From Novosphingobium sp. TH158 (GTDB taxonomy: Bacteria > Pseudomonadota > Alphaproteobacteria > Sphingomonadales > Sphingomonadaceae): 64,000 nt of DNA. This document shows positions 24,346 to 32,662 of this stretch, piece after piece. Under the pieces are notes generated by a model. The model searched no databases, was not told the DNA's origin, and saw nothing but the letters and a program-made list of their open reading frames with translations. The stretch covers positions 992,001 through 1,056,000 of the forward strand of contig NZ_PKRT01000001.1 in NCBI RefSeq assembly GCF_002855555.1, read 5' to 3'. The stretch's first letter is position 1, and the number at the start of each line of letters is the position of its first letter. The position numbers and the translations under genes are program-made.

Positions 24346-25091
24346 GCCCCGCGCGCCGACGGCGCTGTATCGATCATATCAGGGGAATGATGCTGGTGTC
24401 CGAGCGGCGGGTGTGCCGCGTGCTCGGGCAACACCGATCGACACAGCGCAAGATACCGCGTGGGGCAGATGACGAAGCCGCCCTGACCGAGGACATCATC
24501 GCGCTCGCCAGACAATACGGTCGCTACGGCTATCGCCGGGTGACGGCTTTGCTGCGCGAGGCAGGTTGGCATGTGAGCTTCAAGCGGGTCGAGCGGATCT
24601 GGAAGCTCGAGGGGCTCAAGGTGCCACAGAAGCAACCGAAGCGTGGAAGGCTCTGGCTGAACGACGGATCGTGTATCCGTCTGCGACCGGAGTATCCGGG
24701 TCACGTGTGGTCCTACGACTTTGTCGAGGGACGCACGCACGATGGTCGCAAGTTCCGCATCCTGGCGATCATCGACGAGGCCAGCAGGGAAAGCCGCCCT
24801 ACAGAAGAGACGTTCACGATGTTTCTTCGTGCCCTATACGACAACCCTAACTGCGAACCGCCCAAGACTGATGATAGTAAGCTAGGTGTCGCTTATCATG
24901 AAATTTGGGACAATTTGTCGCGATATGCTTTCGATAAGCTCGGATGGCATGACGTGACCGTAGATGTGCTTGGGCTCTCAATTGACGGCGAAGACACAAA
25001 ATTGGCAAAAATGCTTGATATTGGAATGATTGATAACAGGCCTTTTGCCCTACAGCTGACCCGTGACGGGTTTATGTATTGCTACGATTGA
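24346..25091 (+). pseudogene. Truncated IS3 OrfB fused in frame to an unrelated C-terminus
   Basis: The frame begins as a normal OrfB (SPARRRRCIDHIRGMMLV; GRYGYRRVTALLREAGW; HVWSYDFVEGRTHDGRKFR; ILAIIDEASRE) with the first Asp of the DDE triad in 'YDFVEG'. After about 24795 the sequence changes to 'SRPTEETFTMFLRALYDNPN' and 'HEIWDNLSRYAFDKLGWHDV', which is not transposase. The last 90 residues could be translated alone from the ATG at 24819. The second Asp and the Glu of the triad are absent, so it cannot transpose. The foreign tail is the remnant of a gene cut by a deletion. Confidence 0.75.
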
Positions 25092-25115
25092 CGGTCCACT
25101 CAAAGGACAGTTGAG

Positions 25116-25265
25116 GTGACCGGGCTCTATGATCAGGGCCCAGCACCCAAAATGAAGAAGGCGGTCTTTTTTAAAAGAGGCACGCTCGAGGTAGGACACA
25201 TTATCGAGCAAAAGCGACCGAATTTGTCGCAGAAAGGTCTAAAGAGGGCTACTATTCAGTGCTAA
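25116..25265 (+). CDS. Short hypothetical ORF (49 aa)
   Basis: GTG-started frame of 49 residues (VTGLYDQGPAPKMKKAVFFK...), with TTGAGG just before it. It is basic and lacks recognisable motifs; it may be another piece of the debris that follows the IS remnant. Confidence 0.25.
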   Translation: MTGLYDQGPAPKMKKAVFFKRGTLEVGHIIEQKRPNLSQKGLKRATIQC

Positions 25266-25288
25266 GCTCGAGAAAGGCAAGCCCCTAT

Positions 25289-25765
25289 ATGAGCGCAATA
25301 ATACCAGAATCCGAGGTCTCGTTGGCCACCCTCAGCTCTCTTCTTGAAGACGCCGCCATCGATCACTCCGTCGAAGATGGAGGCTGCATTTACGTCACTG
25401 CTTCGCCTTTCAATTTTTGGATATCTATCGACGAAGATCGGAAGTTTTTGCGCTTCTATTCCTATTGGCCGGTGGCAATCGATACTCCGGAGGATAGGCT
25501 TCTCCGGTTCGTGAACGAGTGTAATGACAGCATCATCCTACTTCAATTCAGCGTGACGGAAGACCGGCAGCGATTTTACGGTTTCTACATGATGTATTAT
25601 CGGGATGGTGTAATCCGTTCGCAGCTTCTGCGAATAGCAAGGCTCTTCTCAGAGCTTTTTCATCGAGCTGTGGAGCATGAGGATACCGAAGATCTGCTTG
25701 GCGTTGAAACCCTAGACCTTCCCCTATCCAAGGCAGAGCCGTCAGAAGGCCGCGCAATACACTGA
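25289..25765 (+). CDS. YbjN-domain protein
   Basis: 158 residues from MSAIIPESEVSLATLSSLLE; an in-frame GTG at 25259 with GAGG upstream would add 10 residues. The sequence fits the YbjN (bacterial sensory transduction regulator) fold: an alpha-helix followed by strands 'CIYVTASPFNFWISIDEDRK' and 'LRFYSYWPV', a helix 'RLLRFVNECNDSI' and 'RFYGFYMMYYRDGV'. The domain is related to the secretion-chaperone fold. Function is unknown; YbjN in enterobacteria affects motility and stress response. Confidence 0.7.
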   Translation: MSAIIPESEVSLATLSSLLEDAAIDHSVEDGGCIYVTASPFNFWISIDEDRKFLRFYSYWPVAIDTPEDRLLRFVNECNDSIILLQFSVTEDRQRFYGFYMMYYRDGVIRSQLLRIARLFSELFHRAVEHEDTEDLLGVETLDLPLSKAEPSEGRAIH

Positions 25766-25928
25766 TGCACGGCGCTCTAACGCGGTCGATTTCGGTTGCC
25801 TATCCCCAGTTGTGCTGGAAAAGCTGCTGATCCAGTACGCCGCGCCCGCGATCTCGCTCAAGGAGATGATTATCGCGGCCGACCTACCATGGGCGGAGCA
25901 GGCGGCGATGGTGTTTGGCGCTGGGTGA
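25766..25928 (+). pseudogene. 3' gene fragment
   Basis: A frame overlapping the end of the YbjN gene reads 'AVDFGCLSPVVLEKLLIQYA' and 'LKEMIIAADLPWAEQAAMVF' to a TGA at 25926-25928, with no plausible start. It looks like the C-terminal end of a lost gene. Confidence 0.35.
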
Positions 25929-25993
25929 TCTGACGCAAGTGACACCCAGCCGCAGGGGTTGGTCTTTATGGCCAAATGCGGCAAACCGCATCA

Positions 25994-26719
25994 ATGATTT
26001 CCCTAATCCCCCCGGAAGAAGACCAGCTTGCAATAGATAACTCACCGCTGTTGCGGGCCGCGCTTCTGACCCTCGAATACATGGATACCAGTGGCCCCAT
26101 TGAACTGACGCCATCTAAGGCTCTAAAGCGCTATTTTGTGGAATGGGCAGCCGAGGCGTTTGCTTGGCCAAAGTACACTGCCGCGGACCTCTATTCCATG
26201 AACAAGGTTCTCAACGAGGCCGATTTCCCGCCCTTGGTCGTACTGCACGATCTCCTCGTAGGGCTGAAACTGGCACGCCATTACAAAGGCGCCATGCAGA
26301 TATCGAAGTGGGGAACCAAGGTCAGGCACCGGCCCGGTGTTGTTCTGGCCGTTCTGGCTGAGCGCTTGCTGCACAACTACGACCACAGCCAGCATACCCG
26401 CTTCGGGGACACCGTGTTCGGCAACTGGGATATCTTCTTTAACGTGATCAACGTTGAAGCCCATGGTGGGTGCAGCGACGATCATCTGTGCCAGGTTCTT
26501 TATGGCAGCAGCAAAGACCGCGCCGGCATTGCCCATTCCCGGACAAAATCCGCATTCTATATCCACGTCCTACGCCCCTTGGTGTGGCTGGGACTGCTGC
26601 AGGAGCATACCGTCGGCGATGGGCTCGAGCGAGAGCGGATCTATACCAAGACGCCGCTGTGGGCTGTGGCGCTCAAGCTTGAGACGGATCGGCACTTGCC
26701 GGAATTGGTGGTGAATTGA
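25994..26719 (+). CDS. Conserved-looking hypothetical protein
   Basis: 241 residues from MISLIPPEEDQLAIDNS; a start at 25976 would add six residues. It is soluble and contains 'ALKRYFVEWAAEAFAWPKYT', 'LVVLHDLLVGLKLARHYKG' and a C-terminal region suggestive of a winged helix ('FYIHVLRPLVWLGLLQEH', 'RIYTKTPLW'). I do not recognise the family. It ends 4 bp before the next gene, so the two are probably cotranscribed and may function together. Confidence 0.6.
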   Translation: MISLIPPEEDQLAIDNSPLLRAALLTLEYMDTSGPIELTPSKALKRYFVEWAAEAFAWPKYTAADLYSMNKVLNEADFPPLVVLHDLLVGLKLARHYKGAMQISKWGTKVRHRPGVVLAVLAERLLHNYDHSQHTRFGDTVFGNWDIFFNVINVEAHGGCSDDHLCQVLYGSSKDRAGIAHSRTKSAFYIHVLRPLVWLGLLQEHTVGDGLERERIYTKTPLWAVALKLETDRHLPELVVN

Positions 26720-26723
26720 GCCG

Positions 26724-27101
26724 ATGGCGGGTGACAACTCAACTGATCCAGAGCTGCCTGACGCTGCCGTCGAACATATCAGCCAGATGCTGACGCTCGC
26801 CAAGAACAAACATCAAGAAGCGATGGCCATGCTCGGCACACCTGATCCGAGCGCAGTTCCTCGACTGCGGGAGGTGCTTCGGTTGCTTGAGGAGGTCGAG
26901 TTGTTGGCCGACGACGCCTCGACCTACATCGAGAGCGACGTAATGAAGGCGGCCCTCAAGGACCTGCACTTTCAGCAGGCCAGCGTTCAGATGGCGATTG
27001 CCCAGCTTGAGCAGTTGAAGGTGCGGTCACCCTGGGCAACGCCTTGGCCTTGGATCACCCTGATTGTGCTGGCTTTGCTGATTGTGCAAACCATAACCTG
27101 A
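26724..27101 (+). CDS. Tail-anchored coiled-coil membrane protein, hypothetical
   Basis: 125 residues: residues ~15-100 are helical, with heptad-like leucines (ISQMLTLAKNKHQEAMAML; LREVLRLLEEVELLADDA). A single C-terminal transmembrane helix (WITLIVLALLIVQTIT) gives tail-anchor topology. It follows the previous hypothetical gene by 4 bp. Function unknown. Confidence 0.6.
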   Translation: MAGDNSTDPELPDAAVEHISQMLTLAKNKHQEAMAMLGTPDPSAVPRLREVLRLLEEVELLADDASTYIESDVMKAALKDLHFQQASVQMAIAQLEQLKVRSPWATPWPWITLIVLALLIVQTIT

Positions 27102-27108
27102 CGGGAGG

Positions 27109-27297
27109 CCGTACCGCCGTTTTCAGTAATCTCGCCCACCGCAATCCGAAACAAAAGGTACGGTTGCGGTACGGATCAAAAACCTCGCAAATCCGCCATT
27201 TTCTGAGACCGTACCTTTTTCAGCGAGGTCCAGGTGAAAAGAGACAAAAGCCCGTCAGAGACCGATTTTGGCGTTTTCAGCAGTCTCTGAGGTACGG
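27109..27297. repeat. Five GGTACGG/CCGTACC repeats
   Basis: CCGTACC at 27109-27115 and 27209-27215, GGTACGG at 27157-27163, 27168-27174 and 27291-27297. An 8-bp inverted repeat TCAGAGAC/GTCTCTGA (27255-27262, 27283-27290) lies among them. No gene is present in this 275-bp stretch, which adjoins the tRNA-Ser 3' end. Confidence 0.55.
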
Positions 27298-27376
27298 TCG
27301 AAATCCGCAAAACGGCACAGAAACGTAGGATTCTTGGCCTCGTAGAGAGGCATGATATTGTTTCGCAAGGGGATAA

Positions 27377-27466
27377 TGGCGGAGAGGGTGGGATTCGAAC
27401 CCACGTTACGGTTGCCCGTAAACCGCATTTCGAGTGCGGCGCATTCGACCACTCTGCCACCTCTCC
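27377..27466 (-). tRNA. tRNA-Ser (CGA anticodon)
   Basis: Reading the minus strand: 7-bp acceptor stem GGAGAGG/CCTCTCC, long class II variable arm (ACGGGCAACCGT region), anticodon loop with CGA (within GCACTCGAAATGC), T-loop TTCGAAT and an encoded GCCA 3' end. Length is 90 nt. Its 3' end faces the putative island (decreasing coordinates), the geometry expected for a tRNA-integrated element. Confidence 0.95.
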
Positions 27467-27620
27467 GCGAGATCGCCTGCGGGCGGCCGCTTGGCCTCCC
27501 GGTCGAAGAGTGGCGCGGTTAGCCGAAGGCGTGGCGCTTGCCAAGCCCTTCATTTGCCGAAATTGGGGATGAGGGGGCCGCCGTGCTTGTTTCGCAGGCG
27601 CACAACAATATATTGGATGC

Positions 27621-28010
27621 ATGAACCGCATCGAACGCGCCCATTTCTACTCCCCGCAAGCTGGCCGCCTTGTCGACGCTCCCCGCCATTCCCGGGCGCG
27701 TTTCGCCATCGGCGATGTCGTGCGGCACAAGCTTTACGATTTTCGCGGCGTGGTGTTCGATATCGATCCGGTCTTCGCAAACAGTGAGGAATGGTACGAA
27801 TCGATCCCGCAGGAAGTGCGCCCGACGCGGGAACAGCCGTTCTATCACCTGCTCGCCGAAAACGGCGATTCGAGCTACATCGCCTATGTCAGCCAGCAGA
27901 ACCTTGTGGCTGACAGCGAAGGCGGGCCGGTGGAGCACCCATCGGTTGCCGAACTGTTCGAGGATTTTGCCGAAGGCCGTTACCGCCTGCGCGCGCGGCT
28001 GACGCACTGA
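27621..28010 (+). CDS. hspQ: Heat shock protein HspQ (hemimethylated-DNA-binding YccV-like)
   Basis: 129 residues with the full YccV-like domain: 'ARFAIGDVVRHKLYDFRGVV' then 'FDIDPVFANSEEWY', 'QPFYHLLAENG' and 'YIAYVSQQNLVAD'. In E. coli HspQ is a specificity factor for Lon and binds hemimethylated oriC DNA; alphaproteobacterial members are the same length. It is the first intact gene to the right of the tRNA-Ser and is probably core genome. Confidence 0.9.
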   Translation: MNRIERAHFYSPQAGRLVDAPRHSRARFAIGDVVRHKLYDFRGVVFDIDPVFANSEEWYESIPQEVRPTREQPFYHLLAENGDSSYIAYVSQQNLVADSEGGPVEHPSVAELFEDFAEGRYRLRARLTH

Positions 28011-28026
28011 AACTCAAGGAGGGGCA

Positions 28027-28424
28027 ATGACGGCGCGCATCACGATCCTTGCAACCGCCCTCGCCCTGCTTCCCGAAACGGCTCAGGCATCTTCGTGCAA
28101 GCCGGCATCGACGCTCGACGGCACGTTCAAGGCCAACGACCAGGGGACCTATCAGGTCCGCCAGGTGGGGTCGGCGGTCTGGTGGATCGGCAAGAGCGCG
28201 GACAACGGCACCAGTTGGACCAACATCTTCCGCGGGACGCGCAAGGGCAGCGTGATTACCGGTTCATGGGCGGACATCGCCAGCCAGGGCGGCTCTGGCA
28301 CGCTGACGCTGCGGGTTACCCCGACAATCAGCTCCAGCGCATTGATGCCGCCGGATCGGGTTTTGGCGGCACGATCTGGCTTCGGCCCGGATGCAGTTTC
28401 TCCAAGGCCGTGCCGATCGACTAG
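28027..28424 (+). pseudogene. Exported hypothetical protein with internal frameshift
   Basis: The ATG at 28027 (GGAGG upstream) opens a signal peptide (MTARITILATALALLPETAQA) and a small beta-rich domain ('SCKPASTLDGTFKANDQGTY', 'VWWIGKSADNGTSWTNIFRG', 'GSWADIASQGGSGTLTLRV'). After the codons GTT ACC at 28315-28320 the sensible continuation moves to another frame: 'DNQLQRIDAAGSGFGG' and 'TIWLRPGCSFSKAVPID' ending at a TAG (28422-28424). A single missing base near 28321 explains it: true mutation or sequencing error. The unshifted frame runs on as low-complexity text into the next gene. Confidence 0.6.
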
Positions 28425-28433
28425 CGCAGCCCC

Positions 28434-29303
28434 TCAGCTCTTCAGCTTCCACCCGCGCCGCAGCAGCGTGAAGGTGATGCCACCCAGTACCAGGTTGAGG
28501 AAGCCCAGCGCGATGGCGCCGTGCAGCACCGCCTCGTTGGTGCTGCCGATATCGCTCTGGCCCAGGAAGCCGAAGCGGAAGCCGGAGATCACGTAGAAGA
28601 TCGGGTTCGCCCGGCTGATCGCCTGGAAGGCCGGCGCGAGGTTATCGATCACGTAGAACGTGCCCGAAAGCATCGTCAGCGGCATGATGATGAAATTGGT
28701 GATCGCCGCGTTGTGATCGAACTTTTCCGCCCACATCGAGGTAAGCAGGCCGACGAAGGACAGCAGCATCGAGCCCATCAGGCCGAACCAGACGATCGCC
28801 CAGGGATGCGGCGCGGCCATGTGCACGCCCGGATAGAGCCACATTGCCCCGGCCAGCGCGAGGCCGACCAGCACCGCGCGCGTCACCGCCGCGCCGATCA
28901 GCGCGAGCATCAGTTCCACTTCCGAGAGCGGCGGCATCAGGTAATCGACGATCGTTCCCTGCATCTTGCCCGACAGGAAGTTGAAGCTGGAATTGGCGAA
29001 GGCATTGTTCATCATGCCCATCACGATCAGGCCCGGCGCAACGAAGGTGGCGAAGGAAACGCCCAGCACTTCGCGCCCTTCCCGCCCCAGCGCCACGGTG
29101 AAAATCACCAGTTGCAGCAGGGTGGTGATCGCCGGTGCCCAGATCGTCTGGGTCTGCACCTTGATAAACCGGCGCACTTCCTTGATATAGAGCGTCCAAA
29201 GCCCCAACTTGTTGACGCGATGGATGACGGGTTCGCCCTGGGCAGGGAACTGCCTGTGCCGGCTGACGGTGCCATCGGGATGACTTGTGGGTTGATCGGC
29301 CAT
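28434..29303 (-). CDS. ABC-2 type transporter permease
   Basis: 289 residues from MADQPTSHPDG (ATG 29303); the frame is open far upstream only as a shadow of gcrA. Six transmembrane helices and the ABC-2 permease signature are visible ('ITTLLQLVIFTVALG', 'FVAPGLIVMGMMNNAF', 'MPLTMLSGTFYVIDNLAP', then 'ISRANPIFYVISGFRF' with the conserved NPxxY-like segment). The partner ATPase is not in this window. It is divergent from gcrA. Possible role: polysaccharide or drug export. Confidence 0.88.
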   Translation of the reverse strand: MADQPTSHPDGTVSRHRQFPAQGEPVIHRVNKLGLWTLYIKEVRRFIKVQTQTIWAPAITTLLQLVIFTVALGREGREVLGVSFATFVAPGLIVMGMMNNAFANSSFNFLSGKMQGTIVDYLMPPLSEVELMLALIGAAVTRAVLVGLALAGAMWLYPGVHMAAPHPWAIVWFGLMGSMLLSFVGLLTSMWAEKFDHNAAITNFIIMPLTMLSGTFYVIDNLAPAFQAISRANPIFYVISGFRFGFLGQSDIGSTNEAVLHGAIALGFLNLVLGGITFTLLRRGWKLKS

Positions 29304-29382
29304 GCCTGGGCGACTATCGGCTGGCCAGCATTTAGGCAAGGGACCGGAATTCCGGCCATCCCGGCCATGAACAGGATTTGCG

Positions 29383-30063
29383 ATGAGCTGGACCGACGAA
29401 CGCATCGAAAAGCTGACCAAGATGTGGGAAGGCGGCGCAACTGCCAGCCAGATCGCCGATGAACTCGGCGGCGTTTCCCGCAACGCGGTGATCGGCAAGG
29501 CCCATCGCCTGGGGCTGAAGGCGCGCCCCTCTCCGGTCAAGGCCGCCGAGGGCGAGGAAGCCGCACCCAAGGCTGCCGCCCCCAAGCAACCCAAGCCCCC
29601 CGCCGAACCGAAGGCGGCAAAGCCTGCCGCCGAGCCGGCACCGCGCCCTGCCCCGGCTGCCGCTCCTGCACCGCGCGCTGCGGCCCCGGCACAGCCGGTT
29701 CCGGGCGCTGCCCCCGCTGCGAACCAGCCGCGCATCGTTTCGGTCGGCCCCGGCGGCTTCCTGCGCCAGGGCCCGGGCGACCAGCAGGCCCCGATCCCGC
29801 CGGCACCGCCGCGCCGCCTGGTGCCTGCCAAGCCCAGCGCGGAAGTGGCGGACAAGACCAGCCTGCTCGATCTCAACGATCGCATCTGCCGCTGGCCGAT
29901 GGGCCATCCGGGTGAGCCGGACTTCCACTTCTGCGGCGAAAAGGTGAACCCGGGCTTCCCCTATTGCGTGGAACACTGCGGCCGGGCCTATCAGGCACAG
30001 CTGCCGCGCGGCCATCGCCGCCCGCCGCCGCCGCTGCCCTTCGGCGGTCCGCGCGTCCGCTGA
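29383..30063 (+). CDS. gcrA: GcrA cell-cycle regulator
   Basis: 226 residues. The N-terminus 'MSWTDERIEKLTKMWEGG' then 'IADELGGVSRNAVIGKAHRL' is the diagnostic GcrA DNA-binding helix-turn-helix. A long Ala/Pro/Lys linker (residues ~55-150) leads to the C-terminal sigma-70-binding domain 'DLNDRICRWPMGHPGEPDF' with 'FCGEKVNPGFPYCVEHC'. GcrA is a global cell-cycle regulator in alphaproteobacteria acting with CcrM methylation. AGGA precedes the ATG by 7 nt. It supports the alphaproteobacterial assignment. Confidence 0.95.
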   Translation: MSWTDERIEKLTKMWEGGATASQIADELGGVSRNAVIGKAHRLGLKARPSPVKAAEGEEAAPKAAAPKQPKPPAEPKAAKPAAEPAPRPAPAAAPAPRAAAPAQPVPGAAPAANQPRIVSVGPGGFLRQGPGDQQAPIPPAPPRRLVPAKPSAEVADKTSLLDLNDRICRWPMGHPGEPDFHFCGEKVNPGFPYCVEHCGRAYQAQLPRGHRRPPPPLPFGGPRVR

Positions 30064-30090
30064 TCTAGGTATTACCGCCTAACACTGCCC

Positions 30091-30137
30091 TTACCCGACG
30101 CTTAAGCGCCGGGCTCTAAAAGTTGCGCGTCGGGTAA
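30091..30137. terminator. Long inverted repeat between gcrA and the Tad genes
   Basis: TTACCCGACGC (30091-30101) pairs with GCGTCGGGTAA (30127-30137), 11 bp, around a loop that itself holds CGCTTAAGCG (30099-30108). It lies 28 bp after gcrA and 15 bp before the next ATG. It may terminate gcrA transcription or be a regulatory site for the Tad genes. Confidence 0.4.
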
Positions 30138-30152
30138 CCGTTCTGCGCAACC

Positions 30153-32087
30153 ATGAAGACCCTTTCCGCCCTCCAGCGCCTGATGCGCCGCCTGACTGCT
30201 TCACGGCGGGGCAACGTGCTCGCCATCGTGGCACTGGGCCTGCCGGCCCTGCTTGTGCTGATCGGCGGCGGGATCGACATGAGCCGCGCCTATATGGCCC
30301 GGACCAGCCTGCAGAATGCCTGCGATGCCGGCGTGCTTGCCGGTCGCCGGGCGATGAGCAAGTCCGGCACCTGGAGCACGGCCGAACAGGCGAAGGCGCA
30401 GACGATGTTCGCCTTCAACTTCCAGAGCAGCACGGTGCAGGCCAGCAACACGTCCTTCACCATGGCCGCCAATGCTGCCGGCGAAGTGACCGGTTCGGCC
30501 AGCACCCGCGTTCCAACCACGCTGATGCGGATGTTCGGCTGGAACGAATACAGCCTCAACCTCACCTGCGGCGCGGAACTGCAGCTGGCGAGCGCCGATG
30601 TGATGTTCGTCATCGATACCACCGGATCGATGGCCTGCGAGCCCAGCGGCAGCAACTGCACCTCCGGTTCCACTTCCAAGCTTCAGGGCCTGCGCGATGC
30701 CGTGCGCGACTTCTACAAGGTGGTTGCCGCCGCGGTGATCGACAAGAACACCACCCGCATCCGCTTCGGCTTCGTGCCCTATGCGATGACGGTGAACACA
30801 AAGGACCTGGTCTCTGCCGGCGACATACCGACCAGCTATTTCGCCGACAGCCACACCTACCAGACCAAGCTCGCCTACTTCGGCACGCCGAGCTATGCGG
30901 GGACGGACAGCGCGCCGGAAGAGTCCATCGAGACCTATCCCTACGCCATTACCTCGGGCGATTGCGACTATTACGCGAACAACGACTATCCGAGCTGGGG
31001 CAACAACCCGGTGACCAGCGGCACCGCGCCTTCCACGACCATGACAACAACTTACAGCTATTCGTCGTGGACGCGCACTTCGGGCAGCAGCTGGTGGGCA
31101 ACCGGCACCTGCAAGCGCAAGAAATCCGTCGTCACCACCACCTGGTCGGTCAGCGGCTACCGCTTCTCCAACTATGTCTACCGGCAGGCCAGCGTTCCGA
31201 CCGCATCCTACAAGGGACTGGGGCCAGTCAGCTATGTCACCTCCATCAGCTCCAGCGCGACCGTGCCGACGCAGGGCACCTACGACATGGTAACGCTCGC
31301 GGCGATGGCCGGGACCAGCGGCCTCAGCCGCAGCAGCGACACCTGGGACGGCTGCATCGAGGAACGCGCCACGGTGCAGGACCTGTCGATGAACCCGGTT
31401 CCCGCCGGCGCGACAGACCTCGACATCACCTCGGCCCCGTCGAGCGAGTCAAGCCGCTGGAAGCCTTACTGGTCCGCCATGGAGATCTGGCGGGGCAATT
31501 CGTCTGCCACGCTCACCACCACGGCCAACTATTCCGGCATGACCGAATACTGCCCCTCGCCGATGAAGAAGTTCACCGAGGTGGACACCAGCAGCCCCGG
31601 CACCGTGCCCTCATGGCTCGACACCTATCTCAACAACCTGGTCGCCTGGGGCGGCACCTATCATGATATCGGCATGATCTGGGGCGGCCGGCTGGCCAAT
31701 CCCGACGGCATCCTTGCCAGCAACGTCAACGAGGGCAACCGCGAGCCCAGCCGCCACATCATCTTCCTGACCGACGGCATCATGGAACCTGCCCGCACGG
31801 CCTATTCGGCCTACGGGGTCGAGGCATACGATGCCCGCGTGGCGCCGATGGGAACCGCCCCCGCCGACCTGACGACCTATCACAACGCCCGCTTCCTAGC
31901 CGCCTGCAACGCCACCAAGGCCAAGGGCTATACCATCTGGGTCATCGGCTTCGGCGTCTCGCTGACGGACGAAATGCGGGCCTGCTCCAGCGGCGGCCGC
32001 GCCTATGCCTCGAACGATACCACCACGCTGAAGAACACCTTCAAGTTCATCGCGGGCGAAGTGGCAGACCTGAGGATCAACCAGTGA
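30153..32087 (+). CDS. TadG-like VWA-domain protein of a Tad (Flp) pilus locus
   Basis: 644 residues. The N-terminal Tad motif 'RRGNVLAIVALGLPALLVLI' followed by GGGIDMSRAY is a pseudopilin-like transmembrane helix with an adjacent conserved Asp-x-x-R. A von Willebrand factor A domain starts at 'DVMFVIDTTGSMAC' (MIDAS DxTGS) and returns near the end ('HIIFLTDGIMEP', 'IWVIGFGVSLTDEM'), with a long Ser/Thr/Tyr-rich insert between. The family is linked to Tad pilus assembly or surface adhesion. Its stop overlaps the next start by 4 bp. Confidence 0.88.
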   Translation: MKTLSALQRLMRRLTASRRGNVLAIVALGLPALLVLIGGGIDMSRAYMARTSLQNACDAGVLAGRRAMSKSGTWSTAEQAKAQTMFAFNFQSSTVQASNTSFTMAANAAGEVTGSASTRVPTTLMRMFGWNEYSLNLTCGAELQLASADVMFVIDTTGSMACEPSGSNCTSGSTSKLQGLRDAVRDFYKVVAAAVIDKNTTRIRFGFVPYAMTVNTKDLVSAGDIPTSYFADSHTYQTKLAYFGTPSYAGTDSAPEESIETYPYAITSGDCDYYANNDYPSWGNNPVTSGTAPSTTMTTTYSYSSWTRTSGSSWWATGTCKRKKSVVTTTWSVSGYRFSNYVYRQASVPTASYKGLGPVSYVTSISSSATVPTQGTYDMVTLAAMAGTSGLSRSSDTWDGCIEERATVQDLSMNPVPAGATDLDITSAPSSESSRWKPYWSAMEIWRGNSSATLTTTANYSGMTEYCPSPMKKFTEVDTSSPGTVPSWLDTYLNNLVAWGGTYHDIGMIWGGRLANPDGILASNVNEGNREPSRHIIFLTDGIMEPARTAYSAYGVEAYDARVAPMGTAPADLTTYHNARFLAACNATKAKGYTIWVIGFGVSLTDEMRACSSGGRAYASNDTTTLKNTFKFIAGEVADLRINQ

Positions 32088-32662
32088 CCCGCCGCCTGCT
32101 GCATGACCGGCAAGGTGCGGCTGCCGTGGAGTTCGCCCTGATCGCGCCTGCCCTGCTGATGCTGGTGCTCGGCACGTTCGAGCTGGGCCTGGCGCAATAC
32201 CTGCGCGCCGTGCTGGAAGGCGCGATGCAGCAGGCAGGGCGCAATTCCACCCTTCAGAAATCCGCCAGCTCGCAGACCGGGATCGACGATTACGTGCGCA
32301 CCCAGGTGCGCGCCGTGATGCCGGGGGCCAATGTCACCTTCAGCCGCAGGAATTACTCCACCTTCAGCGACGTGCTGACGCCCGAGGACTTCACCGACCT
32401 GAACGCCAACGGCCGTTACGATTCCGGCGAGTGCTTCATCGACGAGAACGACAACCGCACCTGGGACAGCGACGTTGCCAAGTCCGGCCAGGGCGGCGCG
32501 AACGACGTGGTGCTCTATACGGCAACAGTCAGCTACAGCTCTACACTGCCGATGTCGGCGCTGGGCCTTTCACCCGTGCGCGAACTGACCGCATCGACCA
32601 CGCTGCGCAACCAGCCCTATTCCTCGCAGGCAAGCCGCTCGGCGGTGCAGATATGCGGCTGA
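32084..32662 (+). CDS. TadE-like pseudopilin
   Basis: 192 residues. The N-terminal 'RQGAAAVEFALIAPALLMLV' is the TadE signature: a positively charged start, processing-site-like G-A/E at +5 (V-E-F), and a hydrophobic helix. The rest is periplasmic ('GRYDSGECFIDENDNRTWDS'). The GTG start overlaps the previous stop and its end overlaps the following gene by 10 bp, so the three genes form one operon. Confidence 0.88.
   Translation: MTRRLLHDRQGAAAVEFALIAPALLMLVLGTFELGLAQYLRAVLEGAMQQAGRNSTLQKSASSQTGIDDYVRTQVRAVMPGANVTFSRRNYSTFSDVLTPEDFTDLNANGRYDSGECFIDENDNRTWDSDVAKSGQGGANDVVLYTATVSYSSTLPMSALGLSPVRELTASTTLRNQPYSSQASRSAVQICG

Larger units (their letters stand above)
24007..24795 (+). mobile_element. 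IS3-family insertion sequence, right part missing
   Basis: The left end begins TGATCTGCCCCCTTCTGGG at 24007, followed by orfA and most of the N-terminal half of orfB. Homology to transposase stops near 24795, in the middle of the integrase core (after 'LAIIDEASRE'). No right inverted repeat is visible, so this is an immobile remnant. Confidence 0.8.

Noticed and set aside
14394..27376. Prophage or conjugative element
   Set aside because: No integrase, phage structural, relaxase or replication genes were found; only the IS3 remnant and boundary-like repeats support mobility.
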